From NCBI GenBank assembly GCA_020055645.1, contig CM034546.1:63488001-63552000 (forward strand): 64,000 nt of DNA, in the 5' to 3' direction. This stretch comes from Tomocerus qinae (lineage: Eukaryota > Arthropoda > Collembola > Entomobryomorpha > Tomoceridae). Every line of letters starts with the position of its first letter. The first letter of the stretch is position 1. Shown piece by piece: positions 32,701-47,700 of the stretch. Made by a program: the position numbers and the translations under genes. The notes beneath the pieces are model-generated. The model was given only the letters and a program-made list of their open reading frames with translations. It did no database searches and was not told the DNA's origin.

Positions 32701-35700
32701 AACTCACAAATGAGTGATATCTCCATGTATTACAAATATTGCAAATGCATCAGCTGAATGAAGCTATGAACTACACAAAACGTATGATTGCCGTCTCTCG
32801 TTAAAACACGCACACAGGGCACTACACAAACCAACAAATGAAATGGTTTGCAACTTCAACTTCAGTTCTGACAACCCAAAACTATAACGAAATTTAAAAT
32901 GCAACCAGGGAACGCTACATTATCCCATAAAATCCGCATGATTAATTTCATAATAAACACTGTTTTTAAAAGACTTTCAAACTTATTCGAAACTATAAGT
33001 AAACGTTAAAACATTGTTGAGTCATTTCCAGTCATTCTAAAATATTCAAAATTATTCGGAAAGTTGCGAAAAGTATGGTTTAACTAAAATTTATTCAATT
33101 TCCTCTTTATGAGATTTTTAAACATAAATAATCAAAGAAGCATAATTATTTAATACAGCGTTATGATAAGCTGTAATGTAATAAATAAAAGTTTTTCCAA
33201 CTAAAAAAGCTGCATTAAACAATCCTATCTTATCTACACATTCATGTATAAAACAATATCTTACTTTGTTTCCCATTGTTGTTTTTGTAAATAATGTTTT
33301 AATTTTGTCAATTATTCGTTATAAAGATTAATTAAATGATAAAAAGAAACAAGCTACAAATGGGGCAATATGATTAACAGGTTGGGTACGCAAACATTCC
33401 ACATTTTTATTTAAGTCTCTTTAGTATTGTTTAGCATGCTATTGAACATTTAAGTCCAGTTTTATACTTCTCACTGACAAGCTGATATGTCAGGCTGTTT
33501 GTGTCACACTGCTGTAATTTTTAAACCTCAATGGTTTTTTATAATTGTAGTTTCAGTTTAATTTAAAGGATCTAAAAGATAAAGACACTATTTACAGCAT
33601 ATTACAAACCATTCATATTTATATATGTATTAAATGGGCAGCGTCGTTTAGCAGGGGCGTCGCAGATGTTGAATTAACCACTATGCAAAAAGCCCATATT
33701 TTGCAAAAATTAATTACATAATAGGAAATGTATAATTCTTCTTTCCTTAATAATTTTTATCTACAAAACCTATGAGATTACACTGAGTCCTGAACTGTCC
33801 AATTGATAACGATAAAGTAGGGAAACACATGGCATATTTGGGTTGAAGAAACCTGGAAACAATGGGATTTGAAACTAATAGTTTCACCTAAAAACACCTA
33901 CAAATATATTTATCATACACTCAATCATATTATCCTAGGCCCTACAAATGCCTGCCGATGTTTTTGTCAAATCATTTCCTAACTTAGCTCCTAATTAATA
34001 GAATGGTGCTCATTTCAATAACCATGATTTGTCATTCGCCTACATCTACCTCAACTCACAAATGAGTGATATCTCCATGTATTACAAATATTGCAAATGC
34101 ATCAGCTGAATGAAGCTATGAACTACACAAAACGTATGATTGCCGTCTCTCGTTAAAACACGCACACAGGGCACTACACAAACCAACAAATGAAATGGTT
34201 TGCAACTTCCAACTTCAGTTCTGACAACCCAAAACTATAACGCAATTTAAAATGCAACCAGGGAACGCCACATTATCCCATAAAATCCGCATGATTAATT
34301 TCATAATAAACACTGTTTTTAAAAGACTTTCAAACTTATTCGAAACTGTAAGTAAACGTTAAAACATTGTTGAGTCATTTCCAGTCATTCTAAAATATTC
34401 AAACTTATTCGGTGCGAAAAGTATGGTTGAACTAAAATTTATTCAATTTCCTATTTATGAGATTTTTAAACATAAATAATCAAAGAAGCATAATTATTTA
34501 ATACAGCGTTATGATAAGCTGTAATGTAATAAATAAAAGTTTTTCCAACTAAAAAAGCTGCATTAAACAATCCTATCTTATCTACACATTCATGTATAAA
34601 ACAATATCTTACTTTGTTTCCCATTGTTGTTTTTGTAAATAATGTTTTAATTTTGTCAATTATTCGTTATAAAGATTAATTAAATGATAAAAAGAAACAA
34701 GCTACAAATGGGGCAATATGATTAACAGGTTGGGTACGCAAACATTCCACATTTTTATTTAAGTCTCTTTAGTATTGTTTAGCATGCTATTGAACATTTA
34801 AGTCCAGTTTTATACTTCTCACTGACAAGCTGATATGTCAGGCTGTTTGTGTCACACTGCTGTAATTTTTAAACCTCAATGGTTTTTTATAATTGTAGTT
34901 TCAGTTTAATTTAAAGGATCTAAAAGATAAAGACACTATTTACAGCATATTACAAACCATTCATATTTATATATGTATTAAATGGGCAGCGTCGTTTAGC
35001 AGGGGCGTCGCAGATGTTGAATTAACCACTATGCAAAAAGCCCATATTTTGCAAAAATTAATTACATAATAGGAAATGTATAATTCTTCTTTCCTTAATA
35101 ATTTTTATCTACAAAACCTATGAGATTACACTGAGTCCTGAACTGTCCAATTGATAACGATAAAGTAGGGAAACACATGGCATATTTGGGTTGAAGAAAC
35201 CTGGAAACAATGGGATTTGAAACTAATAGTTTCATCTAAAAACACCCACAAATATATTTATCATACACTCAATCATATTATCCTTAGGCCCTACAAATGC
35301 CTGCCGATGTTTTTGTCAAATCATTTCCTAACTTAGCTCTAATTAATAGAATGGTGCTCATTTCAATAACCATGATTTGTCATTCGCCTACATCTACCTC
35401 AACTCACAAATGAGTGATATCTCCATGTATTACAAATATTGCAAATGCATCAGCTGAATGAAGCTATGAACTACACAAAACGTATGATTGCCGTCTCTCG
35501 TTAAAACACGCACACAGGGCACTACACAAACCAACAAATGAAATGGTTTGCAACTTCAACTTCAGTTCTGACAACCCAAAACTATAACGAAATTTAAAAT
35601 GCAACCAGGGAACGCTACATTATCCCATAAAATCCGCATGATTAATTTCATAATAAACACTGTTTTAAAAGACTTTCAAACTTATTCGAAACTATAAGTA

Positions 35701-38700
35701 AACGTTAAAACATTGTTGAGTCATTTCCAGTCATTCTAAAATATTCAAAATTATTCGGAAAGTTGCGAAAAGTATGGTTTAACTAAAATTTATTCAATTT
35801 CCTCTTTATGAGATTTTTAAACATAAATAATCAAAGAAGCATAATTATTTAATACAGCGTTATGATAAGCTGTAATGTAATAAATAAAAGTTTTTCCAAC
35901 TAAAAAAGCTGCATTAAACAATCCTATCTTATCTACACATTCATGTATAAAACAATATCTTACTTTGTTTCCCATTGTTGTTTTTGTAAATAATGTTTTA
36001 ATTTTGTCAATTATTCGTTATAAAGATTAATTAAATGATAAAAAGAAACAAGCTACAAATGGGGCAATATGATTAACAGGTTGGGTACGCAAACATTCCA
36101 CATTTTTATTTAAGTCTCTTTAGTATTGTTTAGCATGCTATTGAACATTTAAGTCCAGTTTTATACTTCTCACTGACAAGCTGATATGTCAGGCTGTTTG
36201 TGTCACACTGCTGTAATTTTTTAAACCTCAATGGTTTTTTATAATTGTAGTTTCAGTTTAATTTAAAGGATCTAAAAGATAAAGACACTATTTACAGCAT
36301 ATTACAAACCATTCATATTTATATATGTATTAAATGGGCAGCGTCGTTTAGCAGGGGCGTCGCAGATGTTGAATTAACCACTATGCAAAAAGCCCATATT
36401 TTGCAAAAATTAATTACATAATAGGAAATGTATAATTCTTCTTTCCTTAATAATTTTTATCTACAAAACCTATGAGATTACACTGAGTCCTGAACTGTCC
36501 AATTGATAACGATAAAGTAGGGAAACACATGGCATATTTGGGTTGAAGAAACCTGGAAACAATGGGATTTGAAACTAATAGTTTCATCTAAAAACACCCA
36601 CAAATATATTTATCATACACTCAATCATATTATCCTAGGTCCTACAAATGCCTGCCGATGTTTTTGTCAAATCATTTCCTAACTTAGCTCTAATTAATAG
36701 AATGGTGCTCATTTCAATAACCATGATTTGTCATTCGCCTACATCTACCTCAACTCACAAATGAGTGATATCTCCATGTATTACAAATATTGCAAATGCA
36801 TCAGCTGAATGAAGCTATGAACTACACAAAACGTATGATTGCCGTCTCTCGTTAAAACACGCACACAGGGCACTACACAAACCAACAAATGAAATGGTTT
36901 GCAACTTCAACTTCAGTTCTGACAACCCAAAACTATAACGCAATTTAAAATGCAACCAGGGAACGCTACATTATCCCATAAAATCCGCATGATTAATTTC
37001 ATAATAAACACTGTTTTTAAAAGACTTTCAAACTTATTCGAAACTATAAGTAAACGTTAAAACATTGTTGAGTCATTTCCAGTCATTCTAAAATATTCAA
37101 AATTATTCGGAAAGTTGCGAAAAGTATGGTTTAACTAAAATTTATTCAATTTCCTCTTTATGAGATTTTTAAACATAAATAATCAAAGAAGCATAATTAT
37201 TTAATACAGCGTTATGATAAGCTGTAATGTAATAAATAAAAGTTTTTCCAACTAAAAAGCTGCATTAAACAATCCTATCTTATCTACACATTCATGTATA
37301 AAACAATATCTTACTTTGTTTCCCATTGTTGTTTTTGTAAATAATGTTTTAATTTTGTCAATTATTCGTTATAAAGATTAATTAAATGATAAAAAGAAAC
37401 AAGCTACAAATGGGGCAATATGATTAACAGGTTGGGTACGCAAACATTCCACATTTTTATTTAAGTCTCTTTAGTATTGTTTAGCATGCTATTGAACATT
37501 TAAGTCCAGTTTTATACTTCTCACTGACAAGCTGATATGTCAGGCTGTTTGTGTCACACTGCTGTAATTTTTAAACCTCAATGGTTTTTTATAATTGTAG
37601 TTTCAGTTTAATTTAAAGGATCTAAAAGATAAAGACACTATTTACAGCATATTACAAACCATTCATATTTATATATGTATTAAATGGGCAGCGTCGTTTA
37701 GCAGGGGCGTCGCAGATGTTGAATTAACCACTATGCAAAAGCCCATATTTTGCAAAAATTAATTACATAATAGGAAATGTATAATTCTTCTTTCCTTAAT
37801 AATTTTTATCTACAAAACCTATGAGATTACACTGAGTCCTGAACTGTCCAATTGATAACGATAAAGTAGGGAAACACATGGCATATTTGGGTTGAAGAAA
37901 CCTGGAAACAATGGGATTTGAAACTAATAGTTTCATCTAAAAACACCCACAAATATATTTATCATACACTCAATCATATTATCCTAGGCCCTACAAATGC
38001 CTGCCGATGTTTTTGTCAAATCATTTCCTAACTTAGCTCTAATTAATAGAATGGTGCTCATTTCAATAACCATGATTTGTCATTCGCCTACATCTACCTC
38101 AACTCACAAATGAGTGATATCTCCATGTATTACAAATATTGCAAATGCATCAGCTGAATGAAGCTATGAACTACACAAAACGTATGATTGCCGTCTCTCG
38201 TTAAAACACGCACACAGGGCACTACACAAACCAACAAATGAAATGGTTTGCAACTTCAACTTCAGTTCTGACAACCCAAAACTATAACGCAATTTAAAAT
38301 GCAACCAGGGAACGCTACATTATCCCATAAAATCCGCATGATTAATTTCATAATAAACACTGTTTTTAAAAGACTTTCAAACTTATTCGAAACTATAAGT
38401 AAACGTTAAAACATTGTTGAGTCATTTCCAGTCATTCTAAAATATTCAAAATTATTCGGAAAGTTGCGAAAAGTATGGTTTAACTAAAATTTATTCAATT
38501 TCCTCTTTATGAGATTTTTAAACATAAATAATCAAAGAAGCATAATTATTTAATACAGCGTTATGATAAGCTGTAATGTAATAAATAAAAGTTTTTCCAA
38601 CTAAAAGCTGCATTAAACAATCCTATCTTATCTACACATTCATGTATAAAACAATATCTTACTTTGTTTCCCATTGTTGTTTTTGTAAATAATGTTTTAA

Positions 38701-41700
38701 TTTTGTCAATTATTCGTTATAAAGATTAATTAAATGATAAAAAGAAACAAGCTACAAATGGGGCAATATGATTAACAGGTTGGGTACGCAAACATTCCAC
38801 ATTTTTATTTAAGTCTCTTTAGTATTGTTTAGCATGCTATTGAACATTTAAGTCCAGTTTTATACTTCTCACTGACAAGCTGATATGTCAGGCTGTTTGT
38901 GTCACACTGCTGTAATTTTTAAACCTCAATGGTTTTTTATAATTGTAGTTTCAGTTTAATTTAAAGGATCTAAAAGATAAAGACACTATTTACAGCATAT
39001 TACAAACCATTCATATTTATATATGTATTAAATGGGCAGCGTCGTTTAGCAGGGGCGTCGCAGATGTTGAATTAACCACTATGCAAAAAGCCCATATTTT
39101 GCAAAAATTAATTACATAATAGGAAATGTATAATTCTTCTTTCCTTAATAATTTTTATCTACAAAACCTATGAGATTACACTGAGTCCTGAACTGTCCAA
39201 TTGATAACGATAAAGTAGGGAAACACATGGCATATTTGGGTTGAAGAAACCTGGAAACAATGGGATTTGAAACTAATAGTTTCATCTAAAAACACCCACA
39301 AATATATTTATCATACACTCAATCATATTATCCTAGGCCCTACAAATGCTCAGCCGATGTTTTTGTCAAATCATTTCCTAACTTAGCTCTAATTAATAGA
39401 ATGGTGTTCATTTCAATAACCATGATTTGTCATTCGCCTACATCTACCTCAACTCACAAATGAGTGATATCTCCATGTATTACAAATATTGCAAATGCAT
39501 CAGCTGAATGAAGCTATGAACTACACAAAACGTATGATTGCCGTCTCTCGTTAAAACACGCACACAGGGCACTACACAAACCAACAAATGAAATGGTTTG
39601 CAACTTCAACTTCAGTTCTGACAACCCAAAACTATAACGCAATTTAAAATGCAACCAGGGAACGCTACATTATCCCATAAAATCCGCATGATTAATTTCA
39701 TAATAAACACTGTTTTTAAAAGACTTTCAAACTTATTCGAAACTATAAGTAAACGTTAAAACATTGTTGAGTCATTTCCAGTCATTCTAAAATATTCAAA
39801 ATTATTCGGAAAGTTGCGAAAAGTATGGTTTAACTAAAATTTATTCAATTTCCTCTTTATGAGATTTTTAAACATAAATAATCAAAGAAGCATAATTATT
39901 TAATACAGCGTTATGATAAGCTGTAATGTAATAAATAAAAGTTTTTCCAACTAAAAAAGCTGCATTAAACAATCCTATCTTATCTACACATTCATGTATA
40001 AAACAATATCTTACTTTGTTTCCCATTGTTGTTTTTGTAAATAATGTTTTAATTTTGTCAATTATTCGTTATAAAGATTAATTAAATGATAAAAAGAAAC
40101 AAGCTACAAATGGGGCAATATGATTAACAGGTTGGGTACGCAAACATTCCACATTTTTATTTAAGTCTCTTTAGTATTGTTTAGCATGCTATTGAACATT
40201 TAAGTCCAGTTTTATACTTCTCACTGACAAGCTGATATGTCAGGCTGTTTGTGTCACACTGCTGTAATTTTTAAACCTCAATGGTTTTTTATAATTGTAG
40301 TTTCAGTTTAATTTAAAGGATCTAAAAGATAAAGACACTATTTACAGCATATTACAAACCATTCATATTTATATATGTATTAAATGGGCAGCGTCGTTTA
40401 GCAGGGGCGTCGCAGATGTTGAATTAACCACTATGCAAAAAGCCCATATTTTGCAAAAATTAATTACATAATAGGAAATGTATAATTCTTCTTTCCTTAA
40501 TAATTTTTATCTACAAAACCTATGAGATTACACTGAGTCCTGAACTGTCCAATTGATAACGATAAAGTAGGGAAACACATGGCATATTTGGGTTGAAGAA
40601 ACCTGGAAACAATGGGATTTGAAACTAATAGTTTCATCTAAAAACACCCACAAATATATTTATCATACACTCAATCATATTATCCTAGGCCCTACAAATG
40701 CCTGCCGATGTTTTTGTCAAATCATTTCCTAACTTAGCTCTAATTAATAGAATGGTGCTCATTTCAATAACCATGATTTGTCATTCGCTCACATCTACCT
40801 CAACTCACAAATGAGTGATATCTCCATGTATTACAAATATTGCAAATGCATCAGCTGAATGAAGCTATGAACTACACAAAACGTATGATTGCCGTCTCTC
40901 GTTAAAACACGCACACAGGGCACTACACAAACCAACAAATGAAATGGTTTGCAACTTCAACTTCAGTTCTGACAACCCAAAACTATAACGCAATTTAAAA
41001 TGCAACCAGGGAACGCTACATTATCCCATAAAATCCGCATGATTAATTTCATAATAAACACTGTTTTTAAAAGACTTTCAAACTTATTCGAAACTATAAG
41101 TAAACGTTAAAACATTGTTGAGTCATTTCCAGTCATTCTAAAATATTCAAAATTATTCGGAAAGTTGCGAAAAGTATGGTTTAACTAAAATTTATTCAAT
41201 TTCCTCTTTATGAGATTTTTAAACATAAATAATCAAAGAAGCATAATTATTTAATACAGCGTTATGATAAGCTGTAATGTAATAAATAAAAGTTTTTCCA
41301 ACTAAAAAAGCTGCATTAAACAATCCTATCTTATCTACACATTCATGTATAAAACAATATCTTACTTTGTTTCCCATTGTTGTTTTTGTAAATAATGTTT
41401 TAATTTTGTCAATTATTCGTTTTAAAATTAATTAAATGATAAAAAGAAACAAGCTACAAATGGGGCAATATGATTAACAGGTTGGGTACGCAAACATTCC
41501 ACATTTTTATTTAAGTCTCTTTAGTATTGTTTAGCATGCTATTGAACATTTAAGTCCAGTTTTATACTTCTCACTGACAAGCTGATATGTCAGGCTGTTT
41601 GTGTCACACTGCTGTAATTTTTAAACCTCAATGGTTTTTTATAATTGTAGTTTCAGTTTAATTTAAAGGATCTAAAAGATAAAGACACTATTTACAGCAT

Positions 41701-44700
41701 ATTACAAACCATTCATATTTATATATGTATTAAATGGGCAGCGTCGTTTAGCAGGGGCGTCGCAGATGTTGAATTAACCACTATGCAAAAAGCCCATATT
41801 TTGCAAAAATTAATTACATAATAGGAAATGTATAATTCTTCTTTCCTTAATAATTTTTATCTACAAAACCTATGAGATTACACTGAGTCCTGAACTGTCC
41901 AATTGATAACGATAAAGTAGGGAAACACATGGCATATTTGGGTTGAAGAAACCTGGAAACAATGGGATTTGAAACTAATAGTTTCATCTAAAAACACCCA
42001 CAAATATATTTATCATACACTCAATCATATTATCCTAGGCCCTACAAATGCCTGCCGATGTTTTTGTCAAATCATTTCCTAACTTAGCTCTAATTAATAG
42101 AATGGTGCTCATTTCAATAACCATGATTTGTCATTCGCCTACATCTACCTCAACTCACAAATGAGTGATATCTCCATGTATTACAAATATTGCAAATGCA
42201 TCAGCTGAATGAAGCTATGAACTACACAAAACGTATGATTGCCGTCTCTCGTTAAAACACGCACACAGGGCACTACACAAACCAACAAATGAAATGGTTT
42301 GTAACTTCAACTTCAGTTCTGACAACCCAAAGCTATAACGCAATTTAAAATGCAACCAGGGAACGCTACATTATCCCACAAAATCCGCATGATTAATTTC
42401 ATAATAAACACTGTTTTTAAAAGACTTTCAAACTTATTCGAAACTGTAAGTAAACGTTAAAACATTGTTGAGTCATTTCCAGTCATTCTAAAATATTCAA
42501 ACTTATTCGGTGCGAAAAGTATGGTTTAACTAAAATTTATTCAATTTCCTATTTATGAGATTTTTAAACATAAATAATCAAAGAAGCATAATTATTTAAT
42601 ACAGCGTTATGATAAGCTGTAATGTAATAAATAAAAGTTTTTCCAACTAAAAAAGCTGCATTAAACAATCCTATCTTATCTACACATTCATGTATAAAAC
42701 AATATCTTACTTTGTTTCCCATTGTTGTTTTTGTAAATAATGTTTTAATTTTGTCAATTATTCGTTATAAAGATTAATTAAATGATAAAAAGAAACAAGC
42801 TACAAATGGGGCAATATGATTAACAGGTTGGGTACGCAAACATTCCACATTTTTATTTAAGTCTTTAGTATTGTTTAGCATGCTATTGAACATTTAAGTC
42901 CAGTTTTATACTTCTCACTGACAAGCTGATATGTCAGGCTGTTTGTGTCACACTGCTGTAATTTTTAAACCTCAATGGTTTTTTATAATTGTAGTTTCAG
43001 TTTAATTTAAAGGATCTAAAAGATAAAGACACTATTTTCAGCATATTACAAACCATTCATATTTATATACGTAATAAATGGGCAGCGTCGTTTAGCAGGG
43101 GCGTCGCAGATGTTGAATTAACCACTATGCAAAAAGCCCATATTTTGCAAAAATTAATTACATAATAGGAAATGTATAATTCTTCTTTCCTTAATAATTT
43201 TTATCTACAAAACCTATGAGATTACACTGAGTCCTGAACTGTCCAATTGATAACGATAAAGTAGGGAAACACATGGCATATTTGGGTTGAAGAAACCTGG
43301 AAACAATGGGATTTGAAACTAATAGTTTCATCTAAAAACACCCACAAATATATTTATCATACACTCAATCATATTATCCTAGGCCCTACAAATGCCTGCC
43401 GATGTTTTTGTCAAATCATTTCCTAACTTAGCTCTAATTAATAGAATGGTGCTCATTTCAATAACCATGATTTGTCATTCGCCTACATCTACCTCAACTC
43501 ACAAATGAGTGATATCTCCATGTATTACAAATATTGCAAAATGCATCAGCTGAATGAAGCTATGAACTACACAAAACGTATGATTGCCGTCTCTCGTTAA
43601 AACACGCACACAGGGCACTACACAAACCAACAAATGAAATGGTTTGCACCTTCAACTTCAGTTCTGACAACCCAAAACTATAACGCAATTTAAAATGCAA
43701 CCAGGGAACGCTACATTATCCCATAAAATCCGCATGATTAATTTCATAATAAACACTGTTTTTAAAAGACTTTCAAACTTATTCGAAACTATAAGTAAAC
43801 GTTAAAACATTGTTGAGTCATTTCCAGTCATTCTAAAATATTCAAAATTATTCGGAAAGTTGCGAAAAGTATGGTTTAACTAAAATTTATTCAATTTCCT
43901 CTTTATGAGATTTTTAAACATAAATAATCAAAGAAGCATAATTATTTAATACAGCGTTATGATAAGCTGTAATGTAATAAATAAAAGTTTTTCCAACTAA
44001 AAAAGCTGCATTAAACAATCCTATCTTATCTACACATTCATGTATAAAACAATATCTTACTTTGTTTCCCATTGTTGTTTTTGTAAATAATGTTTTAATT
44101 TTGTCAATTATTCGTTATAAAGATTAATTAAATGATAAAAAGAAACAAGCTACAAATGGGGCAATATGATTAACAGGTTGGGTACGCAAACATTCCACAT
44201 TTTTATTTAAGTCTCTTTAGTATTGTTTAGCATGCTATTGAACATTTAAGTCCAGTTTTATACTTCTCACTGACAAGCTGATATGTCAGGCTGTTTGTGT
44301 CACACTGCTGTAATTTTTAAACCTCAATGGTTTTTTATAATTGTAGTTTCAGTTTAATTTAAAGGATCTAAAAAGATAAAGACACTATTTTCAGCATATT
44401 ACAAACCATTCATATTTATATATGTAATAAATGGGCAGCGTCGTTTAGCAGGGGCGTCGCAGATGTTGAATTAACCACTATGCAAAAAGCCCATATTTTG
44501 CAAAAATTAATTACATAATAGGAAATGTATAATTCTTCTTTCCTTAATAATTTTTATCTACAAAACCTATGAGATTACACTGAGTCCTGAACTGTCCAAT
44601 TGATAACGATAAAGTAGGGAAACACATGGCATATTTGGGTTGAAGAAACCTGGAAACAATGGGATTTGAAACTAATAGTTTCATCTAAAAACACCCACAA

Positions 44701-47700
44701 ATATATTTATCATACACTCAATCATATTATCCTAGGCCCTACAAATGCCTGCCGATGTTTTTGTCAAATCATTTCCTAACTTAGCTCTAATTAATAGAAT
44801 GGTGCTCATTTCAATAACCATGATTTGTCATTCGCCTACATCTACCTCAACTCACAAATGAGTGATATCTCCATGTATTACAAATATTGCAAATGCATCA
44901 GCTGAATGAAGCTATGAACTACACAAAACGTATGATTGCCGTCTCTCATTAAAACACGCACACAGGGCACTACACAAACCAACAAATGAAATGGTTTGCA
45001 ACTTCCAACTTCAGTTCTGACAACCCAAAACTATAACGCAATTTAAAATGCAACCAGGAACGCTACATTATCCCATAAAATCCGCATGATTAATTTCATA
45101 ATAAACACTGTTTTTAAAAGACTTTCAAACTTATTCGAAACTGTAAGTAAACGTTAAAACATTGTTGAGTCATTTCCAGTCATTCTAAAATATTCAAACT
45201 TATTCGGTGCGAAAAGTATGGTTTAACTAAAATTTATTCAATTTCCTCTTTATGAGATTTTTAAACATAAATAATCAAAGAAGCATAATTATTTAATACA
45301 GCGTTATGATAAGCTGTAATGTAATAAATAAAAGTTTTTCCAACTAAAAGCTGCATTAAACAATCCTATCTTATCTACACATTCATGTATAAAACAATAT
45401 CTTACTTTGTTTCCCATTGTTGTTTTTGTAAATAATGTTTTAATTTTGTCAATTATTCGTTATAAAGATTAATTAAATGATAAAAAGAAACAAGCCACAA
45501 ATGGGGCAATATGATTAACAGGTTGGGTACGCAAACATTCCACATTTTTATTTAAGTCTCTTTAGTATTGTTTAGCATGCTATTGAACATTTAAGTCCAG
45601 TTTTATACTTCTCACTGACAAGCTGATATGTCAGGCTGTTTGTGTCACACTGCTGTAATTTTTAAACCTCAATGGTTTTTTATAATTGTAGTTTCAGTTT
45701 AATTTAAAGGATCTAAAAGATAAAGACACTATTTTCAGCATATTACAAACCATTCATATTTATATATGTATTAAATGGGCAGCGTCGTTTAGCAGGGGCG
45801 TCGCAGATGTTGAATTAACCACTATGCAAAAAGCCCATATTTTGCAAAAATTAATTACATAATAGGAAATGTATAATTCTTCTTTCCTTAATAATTTTTA
45901 TCTACAAAACCTATGAGATTACACTGAGTCCTGAACTGTCCAATTGATAACGATAAAGTAGGGAAACACATGGCATATTTGGGTTGAAGAAACCTGGAAA
46001 CAATGGGATTTGAAACTAATAGTTTCATCTAAAAACACCCACAAATATATTTATCATACACTCAATCATATTATCCTAGGCCCTACAAATGCCTGCCGAT
46101 GTTTTTGTCAAATCATTTCCTAACTTAGCTCTAATTAATAGAATGGTGCTCATTTCAATAACCATGATTTGTCATTCGCCTACATCTACCTCAACTGCAC
46201 AAATGAGTGATATCTCCATGTATTACAAATATTGCAAATGCATCAGCTGAATGAAGCTATGAACTACACAAAACGTATGATTGCCGTCTCTCGTTAAAAC
46301 ACGCACACAGGGCACTACACAAACCAACAAATGAAATGGTTTGCAACTTCAACTTCAGTTCTGACAACCCAAAACTATAACGCAATTTAAAATGCAACCA
46401 GGGAACGCTACATTATCCCATAAAATCCGCATGATTAATTTCATAATAAACACTGTTTTTAAAAGACTTTCAAACTTATTCGAAACTATAAGTAAACGTT
46501 AAAACATTGTTGAGTCATTTCCAGTCATTCTAAAATATTCAAAATTATTCGGAAAGTTGCGAAAAGTATGGTTTAACTAAAATTTATTCAATTTCCTCTT
46601 TATGAGATTTTTAAACATAAATAATCAAAGAAGCATAATTATTTAATACAGCGTTATGATAAGCTGTAATGTAATAAATAAAAGTTTTTCCAACTAAAAA
46701 AGCTGCATTAAACAATCCTATCTTATCTACACATTCATGTATAAAACAATATCTTACTTTGTTTCCCATTGTTGTTTTTGTAAATAATGTTTTAATTTTG
46801 TCAATTATTCGTTTTAAAATTAATTAAATGATAAAAAGAAACAAGCTACAAATGGGGCAATATGATTAACAGGTTGGGTACGCAAACATTCCACATTTTT
46901 ATTTAAGTCTCTTTAGTATTGTTTAGCATGCTATTGAACATTTAAGTCCAGTTTTATACTTCTCACTGACAAGCTGATATGTCAGGCTGTTTGTGTCACA
47001 CTGCTGTAATTTTTAAACCTCAATGGTTTTTTATAATTGTAGTTTCAGTTTAATTTAAAGGATCTAAAAGATAAAGACACTATTTACAGCATATTACAAA
47101 CCATTCATATTTATATATGTATTAAATGGGCAGCGTCGTTTAGCAGGGGCGTCGCAGATGTTGAATTAACCACTATGCAAAAAGCCCATATTTTGCAAAA
47201 ATTAATTACATAATAGGAAATGTATAATTCTTCTTTCCTTAATAATTTTTATCTACAAAACCTATGAGATTACACTGAGTCCTGAACTGTCCAATTGATA
47301 ACGATAAAGTAGGGAAACACATGGCATATTTGGGTTGAAGAAACCTGGAAACAATGGGATTTGAAACTAATAGTTTCATCTAAAAACACCCACAAATATA
47401 TTTATCATACACTCAATCATATTATCCTAGGCCCTACAAATGCCTGCCGATGTTTTTGTCAAATCATTTCCTAACTTAGCTCTAATTAATAGAATGGTGC
47501 TCATTTCAATAACCATGATTTGTCATTCGCCTACATCTACCTCAACTCACAAATGAGTGATATCTCCATGTATTACAAATATTGCAAATGCATCAGCTGA
47601 ATGAAGCTATGAACTACACAAAACGTATGATTGCCGTCTCTCGTTAAAACACGCACACAGGGCACTACACAAACCAACAAATGAAATGGTTTGCAACTTC